Counted from the stretch's first letter, positions 1-9,031 are shown. The stretch: DNA of 24,369 bases from JANRIC01 sp033765345 (GCA_033765345.1 JANRIC010000079.1:1-24369); one strand, 5' to 3'. Notes: a model not told the origin generated them from the sequence alone. Program-made: numbers and translations.

Positions 1-200
1 ATACCTTGATTGATCTCCAAGTAGCCGTACCTTGGTCGGAGCAAGAGGTGATTCTACCCAAAATCAAAGTCACCGCCACGGCAGTACCGCAGGGCAGCTC
101 CGGCTACTACGAGTTGATGGTCATACTGCCGCAGGAGGTCACCGTGGAGGGCGTGACGTATCAGCTGGATTCGGAGACGAGGCTGCGAGTGGAAGTTTAA
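1..200 (+). CDS. 3' end of an unrecognised protein (truncated by window edge)
   Basis: The reading frame is open from base 3 of the window and stops with TAA at 198-200. The TTG at position 6 is only an internal codon, so the gene begins upstream of the window. The visible 65 residues alternate hydrophobic and polar residues (for example VEGVTYQLDSETRLRVEV at the end), which suggests the last strands of a beta-rich domain. I do not recognise the family. The segment looks more GC-rich than the intergenic DNA that follows. Its end is separated from the SusC gene by 511 bases, so it is probably not in the same transcript. Confidence 0.6.
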   Translation, partial: TLIDLQVAVPWSEQEVILPKIKVTATAVPQGSSGYYELMVILPQEVTVEGVTYQLDSETRLRVEV

Positions 201-407
201 AATATCGAGAGCGATAACAAAATAAACAGTGTATCAAGCTTGAAGAGACTCAATGATTGCTGCTGAATTTTGAATTATTTCATGATTTTTATTAGTGAAA
301 TAAATCCAATTTCCAATAAATCAGACGAATTTTACAATCTTCTCCCAAAAACAAGTATTTGTCTACGAAATACTTCATAAATAAAATTTTATGAAAAAAA
401 ATGTTCC

Positions 408-419
408 GGTAACGATTGC
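408..419. promoter_or_regulatory. Second, weaker LacI-type operator candidate
   Basis: GGTAACGATTGC is an imperfect palindrome around a central CG. It abuts the perfect palindrome, sharing base 419, so the two centres are 12 bp apart, roughly one helical turn. That spacing would suit two dimers bound side by side. The match to the AANCGNTT core is one base short, so this site is less certain than its neighbour. Confidence 0.3.
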
Positions 420-432
420 GAAATCGATTTCG
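419..432. promoter_or_regulatory. LacI/GalR-type operator candidate (14-bp perfect palindrome)
   Basis: CGAAATCGATTTCG is a perfect palindrome. Its core GAAATCGATTTC fits the generic LacI/GalR-family operator pattern GNAANCGNTTNC at every fixed position. It lies 280 bases upstream of the susC start. LacI-family regulators control many sugar-utilisation loci. No regulator gene is in the window, so a trans-acting regulator is inferred. Confidence 0.5.
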
Positions 433-711
433 GATTCTTTATGCAATTTAAATTATATAAAATCCTTGCTTTCTTCTAAAATCTTCATTAAAATCAATGT
501 TGCATTGCTGTATGAAGCAGCGGATGCGAAAAGAATTTGTAATAATTTATCTGATTAGCCATCACAGTAATTGTATTATTTTAATATTCAACTACATAAT
601 GGTGAGCTAATAATGATTAGGTTAGTTGGTTTTTTTTAAAACCTTACTGATTTTCACATTTAAAATTATTTAGTTTAAATTATTAAGCTTTATCCCATTA
701 AACTCATTTCT

Positions 712-3702
712 ATGAAAAATTTCTTTACTTTATTTTTTGTCTTTTTACTGACGATGGGCTTTGTAAGTCAATCGTTCGCTCAGATTCGTGGTACGATCAC
801 GGATGCCGGTGACGGTTCGCCGCTACCCGGTGTAAATATTGTAGTCAAAGGTACGACCGTCGGTACGACCACTGGTGCAGACGGTACCTATACCATCAAT
901 GCTACAAGTGGTCAGACACTGGTATTTACCTATGTAGGTTATCTAGCCCAAGAAGTAAGTGTAGGGGCTTCTACCACCATTGATGTGAGCCTGGAGTCCG
1001 ATACCCGAATACTCGAGGACGTAGTAGTAGTAGGTTATGGTGAGCAGGATAAAAAAGACGTAACCGGGGCAATTACCACGGTAAGTGCCAAAGATTTCAA
1101 CGGCGGGGTGATTACCTCTCCCGAGCAGTTGATCCAGGGTAGAGCCGCTGGGGTACAGATTACCTCATCCAGTGGTGAGCCTGGTGCTGGGATTAATGTG
1201 CGTATTCGTGGTACTTCTTCTATCCGAAATGGAAATAACCCACTTTTTGTGGTGGACGGTGTGCCCTTGAGTGGTGATGATGTTTCAGCAGGAGGGTCTA
1301 CACCACTAGGAAATAGCTCTCCACGTAATCCTTTGAACTTCTTGAATCCCAACGATATTGCAGACATTACTGTACTTAAAGATGCTTCTGCTACGGCGAT
1401 TTATGGGTCAAGAGGTGCGAACGGAGTTGTATTGGTTACTACCAAAAGTGGTAAAGGTGGTAAAGGTACTTTGACTTACAACTCAGAAGTGAGTGTAAGT
1501 ACCATTTCTAAAAGATATGATCTTTTAGGTAGAGAGGCATTCTTAGATGCTTATGAAGCCTTAAATAGTGCAGCTGCTCGTGCACAATTGGATCAAGGAG
1601 CCGATACAGATTGGCAAGATGAGATATTTCGTACAGCCATCAGTCACAACCACAATATCTCATTTGGTGCTGGAGATGCAACAGGCAATTATCGTTTCTC
1701 AGTAGGTTATTTAGATCAACAGGGTATTATTGATGAAAGTGGTTTGAAACGTTTTACAGCTCGTTTTAACGGCAACAAGAAATTTATCAAAGACCGTTTG
1801 ACCATCTCTACTCAGATGACCATCTCTGATATCCGGGATTTGAACGTACCAGTTACAAACAATGCTGGTTTTGAAGGAGACTTGTTAGCAGGAGTACTAA
1901 AGTTCAGACCTTCTAACCCGGTATTTGATATTAATGATGCAGATAATGACGGTAATACCGAGGAATTCTACCAACCTAATGTTACAGAGCCTAACCCAAG
2001 AGCTTACTTGGCACTTTCAGAAGATGTTACCAAGACAATCAGAGCACTTGGTAATATATCTGCCGAGTTGGTCATTGCGAAGGGATTTGCGTTTAAGACA
2101 GTTTTAGGCCTAGATAGATCATTTTCTTCTCGTAAAGGAGCCTTTTCTCGTGACTTGATCGCAGGAAATGATGTGACAGGCTCAGGTCGTCTGTTCCTCA
2201 CAGATATTCAAATTGATAATCGCCTCTGGGAAAACTACTTTACCTATAACGAAACCTTTGGTAAATTAGAATTCAGTGGACTTTTAGGATACTCTTACCA
2301 AAGCTTTGTCAATGAAGGTAAATACAATACTTATTTGAATTTTCAAACCAGTGATCTGGATTTGATGATCAATAACTATGCTTCAGCTGCACTTTCTGGT
2401 GGTGGAAATTCTTACAGAAATGCAGATGAACTACAGTCTTTCTTTGGTAGATTCGTATTAAACTTCTCAGAGAAATATATTTTTACAGGTACATTAAGAT
2501 CTGATGGATCTACCCGATTCGGCTCTGGAAATCAGTATGGATATTTCCCTTCTTTTGCCTTCAAATGGAGAATTGGAGATGAAAGTTTTGCTCCTGATTT
2601 ATTTTCTGATTTGAGTCTAAGATTAGGTTATGGTATTACTGGTAACCAAGAAATCCCTCGGAATCAATACGACCGCAGACAAAGATATGGTGATCGTAAC
2701 GTAAACAATGCAGGTACTTTCTCTGGTGGTGGATTAGGAGTTATCTCTTTTCAAAACCCTGATCTAAAATGGGAATCTACTACTCAATTTGGCGTAGGTA
2801 TCGATTTTGGATTCCTAAACAACCGCCTGACTGGAGCTATCGATTACTATTATAAAAACACCAACGATCTATTGGTTCAGATACAAAGTGCTCAGCCTGC
2901 TGCACAACCTTTCGTATGGACTAACTTGGATGCAGATATCGTTAATACCGGGGTGGAATTATCTTTGAATTTCATAGCGATTGATCAAGCTGATTTTACC
3001 TGGAATATCTTGGGTAATGTGGCTTATAACAAAAACGAAGTGAAAAATTTTGGTGGTTTGATCAATACAGGGGAGATCAACGGACAAGGACTTACCGGTG
3101 CTTTTGCCCAACGTATTGCTGAAGGGCAGCCGCTGTATGCATTCTTCTTAAGAGAGTTTGGTGGTTTTGACAGTGAAGGGAATTCTATATACCCTAATGG
3201 TGATGTGCAGGTATTTACCGGAGATAGCCCTCTGCCTACAGTCACTGCAGGTTTGACCAATACCTTTACCTATAAAGGATGGGATCTCAGCTTTTTCTTT
3301 ACTGGACTTTTTGGACATTCTATCTACAGCAACAACGAAAACGCATTCTTTACTGCGGGTGCTTTGGCCAATGGTCGTAACGTGACAACCAAAGTTGTCG
3401 GAAATGGTGAAGGTGGTTTAAATGCTCCTGACGTATCCACCCGATTCGTACAAAAAGGAGACTTTGTCAGATTACAAAATGCGAATCTGGGTTATAATGT
3501 AAAGTTAGGTAGCAATAGCTCTGTTACATCTCTCAGATTTTACATCAATGCACAGAATCTCTTTGTGATCACTGGTTATGATGGACAAGACCCTGAGGTC
3601 AACACGAACAAATCACTTAATGGAGTTCCTTCTGCGGGAATTGATTATACAGCGTATCCCAGAGCTCGTACTTTTACCTTTGGGGTAAATATTGGATTCT
3701 AA
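712..3702 (+). CDS. SusC/RagA-family TonB-dependent outer-membrane transporter
   Basis: 996 residues, the usual size for SusC. Residues 1-24 are a signal peptide ending in SFAQ. A carboxypeptidase-D-regulatory-like domain follows (about 25-110, starting IRGTITD and including PLPGVNIVVKGTTVGT). Next come the SusC hallmark VVVVGYGEQDKKDVTGA, a plug domain with LIQGRAAGVQI, VRIRGTSSIRNGNNPLFVVDGVPL and ATAIYGSRGANGVVLVTTK, and a long beta-barrel ending in a terminal Phe, typical of barrel-assembly signals. It should import a ligand across the outer membrane with TonB energy, with the SusD protein as lid. The 66-base gap to susD indicates co-transcription. The ligand cannot be read from the sequence; downstream sugar genes suggest a small alpha-glucoside. 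The first ~500 bases are clearly more GC-rich than the barrel part. Confidence 0.96.
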   Translation: MKNFFTLFFVFLLTMGFVSQSFAQIRGTITDAGDGSPLPGVNIVVKGTTVGTTTGADGTYTINATSGQTLVFTYVGYLAQEVSVGASTTIDVSLESDTRILEDVVVVGYGEQDKKDVTGAITTVSAKDFNGGVITSPEQLIQGRAAGVQITSSSGEPGAGINVRIRGTSSIRNGNNPLFVVDGVPLSGDDVSAGGSTPLGNSSPRNPLNFLNPNDIADITVLKDASATAIYGSRGANGVVLVTTKSGKGGKGTLTYNSEVSVSTISKRYDLLGREAFLDAYEALNSAAARAQLDQGADTDWQDEIFRTAISHNHNISFGAGDATGNYRFSVGYLDQQGIIDESGLKRFTARFNGNKKFIKDRLTISTQMTISDIRDLNVPVTNNAGFEGDLLAGVLKFRPSNPVFDINDADNDGNTEEFYQPNVTEPNPRAYLALSEDVTKTIRALGNISAELVIAKGFAFKTVLGLDRSFSSRKGAFSRDLIAGNDVTGSGRLFLTDIQIDNRLWENYFTYNETFGKLEFSGLLGYSYQSFVNEGKYNTYLNFQTSDLDLMINNYASAALSGGGNSYRNADELQSFFGRFVLNFSEKYIFTGTLRSDGSTRFGSGNQYGYFPSFAFKWRIGDESFAPDLFSDLSLRLGYGITGNQEIPRNQYDRRQRYGDRNVNNAGTFSGGGLGVISFQNPDLKWESTTQFGVGIDFGFLNNRLTGAIDYYYKNTNDLLVQIQSAQPAAQPFVWTNLDADIVNTGVELSLNFIAIDQADFTWNILGNVAYNKNEVKNFGGLINTGEINGQGLTGAFAQRIAEGQPLYAFFLREFGGFDSEGNSIYPNGDVQVFTGDSPLPTVTAGLTNTFTYKGWDLSFFFTGLFGHSIYSNNENAFFTAGALANGRNVTTKVVGNGEGGLNAPDVSTRFVQKGDFVRLQNANLGYNVKLGSNSSVTSLRFYINAQNLFVITGYDGQDPEVNTNKSLNGVPSAGIDYTAYPRARTFTFGVNIGF

Positions 3703-3715
3703 AACAATTGTTTTA
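3700..3715. repeat. 16-bp AT-rich perfect palindrome at the susC stop codon
   Basis: TAAAACAATTGTTTTA begins with the susC stop codon and lies in the 66-base susC-susD gap. As RNA it could form only a weak 5-6 bp stem with an AAUU loop. It has no T-tract, so it is not a normal terminator. It may be a weak pausing or processing element, or chance in AT-rich DNA. Confidence 0.3.
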
Positions 3716-3768
3716 AACAGAGTATTGTTTCGATAAAAAATTAACTTTAAATATAATTTTTCAAAGAC

Positions 3769-5274
3769 ATGTCTACATTAATTAGCAAATTTTATTCTTT
3801 TATTTTATTACTGGGGCTGTTTTTAGTTGCCAGTTGTACAAATTTGGACATTGAAGAAACTGACTCCGAAGTGGTAGAAGAGACCGAAGGAGGTGGATTG
3901 ACTGGAAATCCAACACAGCTATTACTTGCAGCATACAAAGACTTATCAGCCTATACTGATCAGGCGAATATTTACTCTTTGTTTGAACACACAAGTGATG
4001 AAATGATTCCTCCTACTCGTGGGGTAGACTGGAGTGATAATGGGGTGTGGAGAACACTGCATACCCACAACTGGGATCCAACACACAGTTATGTGTTAGG
4101 TGCTTGGAATCAGCTAAACGAGCGTTCATTTAGAATAAATGTTCTTTTAGCCTCTAGCCCTTCCGCTCAAGAAGCCGCGGAAGCTAAATTCATTCGTGCC
4201 TTTAATATGTGGCACATCATGGATCTTTATGGAAAAGTTCCTGTTCGTGAATTTGACGAAGGAGTAGATGTAAACCCACGAGTAATGACACGCACAGAGG
4301 CTTTTGATTTTATCGTCAATGATTTGACCGAAGCCCTTCCTGACCTTCCAAGTGTAGGACCTGGTGCAAACAACACCACAGCCAGCAAAGCTGCTGCTCG
4401 CGCTCTGTTAGCACGTTTGTACTTAAACAAGGCTGTCTACTCACAACCCTTAGAAAGTGCTGCTGGTCCGTATACTTTTGATAATGGAGATATGGCTAAA
4501 GTCATTGAAAATGTGGATGCAATTACCGCAGATGGCTATTCCTTAGAACCCAATTATTTCGATAACTTTACCCCAAGTGCTACCTCTGAACTTATCTTGG
4601 TAAGTTTGGAAGGGGATGCTCAGAATCGTTATTTTATGACCTTACACTACAATCAGAATCCTTCTGGCTGGAATGGTTTTACTACCCTGGCGGATTTTTA
4701 TAATACCTTTGAGGCCAATGACAGCCGTCGCTCTGCTCCCTCACCTGTAGCACAAGGTCAGGCCTTTTTTGGTGTTAAAAGAGGCTTCCTGATTGGTCAG
4801 CAAGTAGATGACAATGGTGTAAATATCATTGATACCCGTACACAACAGCCGCTTCAATTTACTGAAGATGTACCCATCGCTGGTGCTGCTACCAACAAAG
4901 GTATCCGTGTAATCAAATACCACCCTGGCGCCAAAGGAAAATATATTCTGCTCCGTTATGCCGATGCTTATTTGATGAAAGTAGAGGCTTTGTTCCGCAG
5001 TGGTGCTCAGGCTGATGCGCTTACTCAGCTAAATGCCCTAAGAGCTGCCCGTGGAGCTTCTGCCCTCGGTGCCATCACCGAAGCTGATATCCTCAATGAA
5101 AGAGGTAGAGAATTGTACTGGGAAGGTATCCGTCGGGTAGATCAGGTTCGTTTTGGTACTTTTGATGATACTTGGGTAGAGAAAACCGTGACCGACCCTA
5201 CGCGTGTATTGTTCCCTATTCCACAACAAGCTTTGGATTCCAATCCTAATCTGACGCAGAATCCAGGTTACTAG
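3769..5274 (+). CDS. SusD/RagB-family nutrient-binding outer-membrane lipoprotein
   Basis: 501 residues. The N-terminus has a hydrophobic segment and the lipobox LVASC, giving a lipid-modified Cys23. The next residues (TNLDIEETDSE) are acidic, as in Bacteroidota lipoproteins exported to the cell surface. The body has SusD helical/TPR-like features. The C-terminal third is typical: KYILLRYADAYLMKVEALFRSG, then NALRAARG, then the NERGRELYWEGIRRVDQVRFG block, ending FPIPQQALDSNPNLTQNPGY. SusD proteins sit on the SusC barrel and bind the ligand. It directly follows the SusC gene and is followed by a strong terminator at 5307-5344, so susC-susD can be a self-contained transcript. Confidence 0.95.
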   Translation: MSTLISKFYSFILLLGLFLVASCTNLDIEETDSEVVEETEGGGLTGNPTQLLLAAYKDLSAYTDQANIYSLFEHTSDEMIPPTRGVDWSDNGVWRTLHTHNWDPTHSYVLGAWNQLNERSFRINVLLASSPSAQEAAEAKFIRAFNMWHIMDLYGKVPVREFDEGVDVNPRVMTRTEAFDFIVNDLTEALPDLPSVGPGANNTTASKAAARALLARLYLNKAVYSQPLESAAGPYTFDNGDMAKVIENVDAITADGYSLEPNYFDNFTPSATSELILVSLEGDAQNRYFMTLHYNQNPSGWNGFTTLADFYNTFEANDSRRSAPSPVAQGQAFFGVKRGFLIGQQVDDNGVNIIDTRTQQPLQFTEDVPIAGAATNKGIRVIKYHPGAKGKYILLRYADAYLMKVEALFRSGAQADALTQLNALRAARGASALGAITEADILNERGRELYWEGIRRVDQVRFGTFDDTWVEKTVTDPTRVLFPIPQQALDSNPNLTQNPGY

Positions 5275-5306
5275 TCCCCAAAAGGGTACTTATTTGTTGA
5301 ATATAT

Positions 5307-5344
5307 AAACTGGAGCAGGTGCTTGCACTTGCTCCGGTTTTTTT
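5307..5344 (+). terminator. Intrinsic terminator after susD
   Basis: Arms GGAGCAGGTGC (5312-5322) and GCACTTGCTCC (5325-5335) pair with one G-U wobble. The stem extends outward through AAACT/GGTTT. A run of seven T follows (5338-5344). It lies 32 bases after the susD stop and separates susCD from the VCBS gene. Confidence 0.85.
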
Positions 5345-5394
5345 AAAAAAGAATACACACTCATTTTCTTTGGTGCTTAAAGACTTATCCTCTT

Positions 5395-8300
5395 ATGAAT
5401 CTACAATACTTTTTTTTTCAACCTTATCGATTTTATCTCCCAGTGCTCATTTTATTTGTACTACAGACCTGTGTACCGACTACCCAAACTCCTCCTCAAA
5501 AAAACGAACCTGCACTTTTCGAGTTAATCTCTCCGCAAAGTAGTGGAGTCACCTTCAGCAATACCCTCAAAGAAAGCACCGAATTTAATATCTTCAAATA
5601 TCTTTATTTCTACAATGGTGCAGGAGTAGCTGCCGGAGACCTCAACGGTGACGGACTGCCGGATTTGTATTTCACCGCCAATCAGGGGCTTAATAAAGTA
5701 TATCTGAATCAGGGTAATTTCAAATTTAAAGACATTACAGAAAGCTCCGGCGCAGCAGGCGATGCCGAAGGCTGGAAAACAGGCGTAAGCATGGCCGATG
5801 TAAACGGTGATGGCAAACTGGACATCTACGTCTGCCAGCTCGGAAATTATGAAGGTATCTTCGGTAAAAACCAACTTTTTATCAATCAAGGCAATGATGC
5901 CGCCGGAATCCCTCAGTTTGAAGACAAAGCGGTTGATTATGGACTGGATTTAATCGGATTCTCCACAGAAGCCGCCTTCTTTGATTATGACCTCGACGGC
6001 GACCTCGATATGTATATGCTCAACCACAGCGTACACAGTAACGGTACTTTTGGAAAAAGAGCCTCTATCCGCAAACAAAAACACAAACTTGCAGGAGATA
6101 AGCTGATGCGTAATGATGGCGGTAAATTTACGGATGTAACGGATGCCTCTGGGATTTACAACAGCCCACAAGGGTATGGGCTGGATGTAAGCTTTGGAGA
6201 CATCAACCAGGACGGCTACCCGGATATTTACGTGGGCAATGACTTTCACGAAAACGACTACTTATACATCAATCAAAAAGATGGCACTTTCAAAGAAGTC
6301 ATCGAAGAGGTGTTGGCGCATACCTCCCGCTTCTCTATGGGCAATGACATCGGCGATATCAACAATGACGGTCTGCCAGATATTATCTCCCTGGATATGC
6401 TCCCCGAAGACCCAGTGATTCTCAAAGCCTCTGCAGCCGAGGATGTATACGATGTATATCACTATAAATTGGCTTATGGATACAACCACCAATTCTCCAG
6501 AAATACGCTTCAGCTTAATCAAGGAAATCTCAAATTCTCTGAAATCGGGCTTTTTAGCGGCGTGTATGCTACCGACTGGAGCTGGTCTGCCTTAATGGCT
6601 GATTTTGACCTGGATGGCTATCAGGATATTTTTATCTCCAATGGCATCAAAAGACGCTCAAACGACCTAGATTACATCAAATACATCTCTAATGATGCTA
6701 TTCAAATGCGCCTGACCGGGAATATGGAAGAAAAAGACCTGAAACTTACTGAGAAACTTCCCGTCGTCAAGCTTCCCAATTATCTCTACCGCAATGAAGG
6801 TAATCTCCGATTTAGCAATAAAGCTGCCGATTGGGGTTTGAATCAACCTTCTTTTTCCAGCGGGGCTATCTACGCTGACCTGGATAATGACGGCGACCTC
6901 GACCTTATTACCAACAATACCGACGACCCAGCTTTTATCTATAAAAATCGAAGCCGCGAACTGGATAAGAACAAACATTATCTCAAAATACGCTTCCAGG
7001 GCGAAGGTGCCAATACTCAGGGCATCGGTGCGCGCATCCTGACTGAGACAAGCTACGGCAAGCTCAACCGAGAAATGTATACTGCCAAAGGCTTTCAATC
7101 CTCGGTACCTGCTGAGATGGTGCTGGGTCTGGGAAAAGATCAGGTCTTAAAATCTCTTACGGTCATCTGGCCGGATCACCGCTTTGAAGTACTTCAAAAT
7201 GTAAAAGCCGACCAATTGTTGGTTTTAGACCAAAAAAACGCAAAGGGAAAATATGAATTCAAATCTACTTCTACTGCGTCAGAGAATTCAATACTCACTG
7301 ATGTCAGCGAGCAGTTTGAAATCAATTACATACACAAAGAAAATAAATTTGTGGAGTTTAACCGTGAGCCGCTTATCCCGCACATGGTCTCTGCCGAAGG
7401 ACCCGCACTCGCCGTAGCCGATGTAAACGGGGACGGCAAAGATGATTTTTTTGTGGGTGGTGCCAAACATCAGTCCGGGGAACTTTATATTCAGGAAGGC
7501 GGCAAGTTTGCATTTAAATCCAATCCAGCTTTCCAAAAAGATAGCGTAGCCGAAGACGTAGTTGCCGAATTTATGGATATTGACCGTGACGGAGATCAGG
7601 ACTTGCTCGTGTTGAGCGGTGGCAATGAATTCGCGGGTAAATCCGAACACATTCGCCCACGACTCTACCTCAATGACGGCAAAGGTAATTTTAGCCGTGA
7701 TTCCAAAGCTTTTAAAGACATTTATCTCAATGGGGGGGCTTTGGCATTTGCTGATTATGACAAAGACGGCGATACGGATGTGTTTCTTGGGGCAAGATCA
7801 GTCCCCTGGAAATACGGCATCAACCCCCGAAGTTATCTGATGATCAATGATGGTAAAGGGAATTTTACACCTAAGAGCTTTCCTCAGCTGGACTCCATCG
7901 GGCTAGTGACTGATGCAAAGTGGGGCGATGTAGATGGCAACAGCTATCCTGATCTTGTAATCGTGGGTGATTGGATGCCTGTTACGATTTTTAAAAATAA
8001 TCAAGGTCAGTTGACCCAAGAAATGCTTCCTGAAAGCACTGGGCTTTGGAGTAGCGTAGACCTGTCAGACCTTGACCAAGATAGCGACCTCGATATCTTG
8101 GCCGGCAATCTTGGACTCAACAGCAAACTCAAAGCATCCCCAAAGCATCCTCTGAAAATGTATGTAGACGACTTTGATGCCAACGGAAGCGTAGAACAAC
8201 TGCTCTATCATTGGCAGGGAAATGCTGACCGATTATTTATGACCAAAGACGAACTCAGTAAGCAGCTCGTAGAACTCAATAAAAAATATATGGGTTATCA

Positions 8301-8757
8301 GGCTTTTGCAGAAGCCAAGCCTGAAGAGATATTTGAGCCTGCCAGGTTACAAAAAGCTGATAAAAAAACCGCCGAAGAACTCAAAACCTGCCTGTATCGG
8401 AATGAGGGTAAAGGAAATTTTAAGCAGACTGTGCTACCCGATGAAGTGCAGTTTGCTCCAGTTTGGGCAATACTGACAGATGATCTTAATTCGGATGGGT
8501 ACAAGGATATGTATTTGGGTGGAAACCTGTACGAAATCAATATCCAAATGGGGCGTTATGATGCAAGTTTTGGGAATTTATTGCTGGGAAATAAAACCGG
8601 CATGTTTACAAATCAAGCCCTCTCAACTACGGGTGTGTACCTGAACGGGCAAATACGTGCTATGAAGTTGATACAAGTAGATGGGAAAAAGATGATCCTG
8701 GTAGCCCGAAACAAAGACAAACTTCGGTTTATTCTGGTAAACAGTCCTGCTGAATAA
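5395..8757 (+). CDS. CRTAC1-type VCBS/FG-GAP repeat lipoprotein with ASPIC/UnbV domain
   Basis: 1120 residues. The N-terminus has a hydrophobic stretch ending LQTC (Cys26), a relaxed lipobox, so the protein is probably a surface or periplasmic lipoprotein. The body has at least 13 FG-GAP/VCBS calcium-loop motifs of the form DxNxDGxxD. The first, DLNGDGLPD, starts at about residue 82; others include DVNGDGKLD, DYDLDGDLD, DINQDGYPD and DLDNDGDLD. An ASPIC/UnbV domain follows at about 541-612 (GIGARILTETS ... LTVIWPDHRFEVLQNV). A second propeller-like half starts near 676 with DVNGDGKDD and ends DLNSDGYKDMYLGGN. Such proteins often sit beside SusCD genes in Bacteroidota, but their role is not established; adhesion or ligand capture on the surface is a guess. 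A terminator lies between it and susD, and no good promoter was seen in the 50 bases before it. Long antisense ORFs inside it are shadows of the repeats. Confidence 0.9.
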   Translation: MNLQYFFFQPYRFYLPVLILFVLQTCVPTTQTPPQKNEPALFELISPQSSGVTFSNTLKESTEFNIFKYLYFYNGAGVAAGDLNGDGLPDLYFTANQGLNKVYLNQGNFKFKDITESSGAAGDAEGWKTGVSMADVNGDGKLDIYVCQLGNYEGIFGKNQLFINQGNDAAGIPQFEDKAVDYGLDLIGFSTEAAFFDYDLDGDLDMYMLNHSVHSNGTFGKRASIRKQKHKLAGDKLMRNDGGKFTDVTDASGIYNSPQGYGLDVSFGDINQDGYPDIYVGNDFHENDYLYINQKDGTFKEVIEEVLAHTSRFSMGNDIGDINNDGLPDIISLDMLPEDPVILKASAAEDVYDVYHYKLAYGYNHQFSRNTLQLNQGNLKFSEIGLFSGVYATDWSWSALMADFDLDGYQDIFISNGIKRRSNDLDYIKYISNDAIQMRLTGNMEEKDLKLTEKLPVVKLPNYLYRNEGNLRFSNKAADWGLNQPSFSSGAIYADLDNDGDLDLITNNTDDPAFIYKNRSRELDKNKHYLKIRFQGEGANTQGIGARILTETSYGKLNREMYTAKGFQSSVPAEMVLGLGKDQVLKSLTVIWPDHRFEVLQNVKADQLLVLDQKNAKGKYEFKSTSTASENSILTDVSEQFEINYIHKENKFVEFNREPLIPHMVSAEGPALAVADVNGDGKDDFFVGGAKHQSGELYIQEGGKFAFKSNPAFQKDSVAEDVVAEFMDIDRDGDQDLLVLSGGNEFAGKSEHIRPRLYLNDGKGNFSRDSKAFKDIYLNGGALAFADYDKDGDTDVFLGARSVPWKYGINPRSYLMINDGKGNFTPKSFPQLDSIGLVTDAKWGDVDGNSYPDLVIVGDWMPVTIFKNNQGQLTQEMLPESTGLWSSVDLSDLDQDSDLDILAGNLGLNSKLKASPKHPLKMYVDDFDANGSVEQLLYHWQGNADRLFMTKDELSKQLVELNKKYMGYQAFAEAKPEEIFEPARLQKADKKTAEELKTCLYRNEGKGNFKQTVLPDEVQFAPVWAILTDDLNSDGYKDMYLGGNLYEINIQMGRYDASFGNLLLGNKTGMFTNQALSTTGVYLNGQIRAMKLIQVDGKKMILVARNKDKLRFILVNSPAE

Positions 8758-8855
8758 CCATTGGTAATAAGATTGCAAAAGATCATAAGATTTTATGAGT
8801 TCACAAAAGCAATCAATCAAAATACGAAAGTTTGTAGTTTATTTCAAGGTATTGC

Positions 8856-8865
8856 AAATCGTTTA
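8856..8865. promoter_or_regulatory. Possible LacI-type operator core upstream of the sugar operon
   Basis: AAATCGTTTA contains the AANCGNTT core of LacI-family operators, with outer positions not symmetrical. It lies about 165 bases upstream of the haloperoxidase-family gene and shares AAATCG with the palindrome upstream of susC, which would allow one regulator to control both transcripts. On its own this match could be chance. Confidence 0.25.
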
Positions 8866-9031
8866 TTGTGTATTTATACTCAAACCGAAGTGGTTTTCCG
8901 AGATTTTAGCTTTTAAATCATTAATAATCAAGCTAATCAATCAAGAAAATCAGGCAAATCACTTCAATCTGGGTATATGATACATATTTGTAAATCTTTT
9001 AGCGGTGTTTAATTTGTCTAATCTTAATGGT

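Larger units (their letters stand above)
201..711. other. 511-base intergenic region upstream of susC
   Basis: This AT-rich stretch contains no convincing ORF. It holds the paired LacI-type operator candidates at 408-432. It also holds a small hairpin at 628-643 (arms GGTTTT and AAAACC around a TTTT loop, extended imperfectly by AGT/ACT on the outside), which would lie in the susC leader. No clean TTTG-N19-TANNTTTG promoter was found, so the transcription start of susC is not resolved. Confidence 0.6.

Noticed and set aside
628..643. Hairpin GGTTTT/AAAACC upstream of susC as a terminator
   Set aside because: The stem is short and AT-rich and no T-tract follows it; kept only as a possible leader structure.
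5524..5889. 121-residue ORF on the minus strand
   Set aside because: It is antisense to the VCBS lipoprotein and arises from its repeated Asp/Gly/Asn codons; the plus-strand protein has clear domains.
6667..7098. 143-residue ORF on the minus strand
   Set aside because: Same reason: a shadow of the VCBS and ASPIC/UnbV coding sequence.
8780..8805. Inverted repeat TCATAA/TTATGA after the VCBS gene as a terminator
   Set aside because: Only a 6-bp AT-rich stem with no T-tract.
8795..8980. 61-residue plus-strand ORF between the VCBS gene and the operon
   Set aside because: AT-rich, no promoter or ribosome-binding signal, random-looking hydrophobic sequence; more likely leader DNA.
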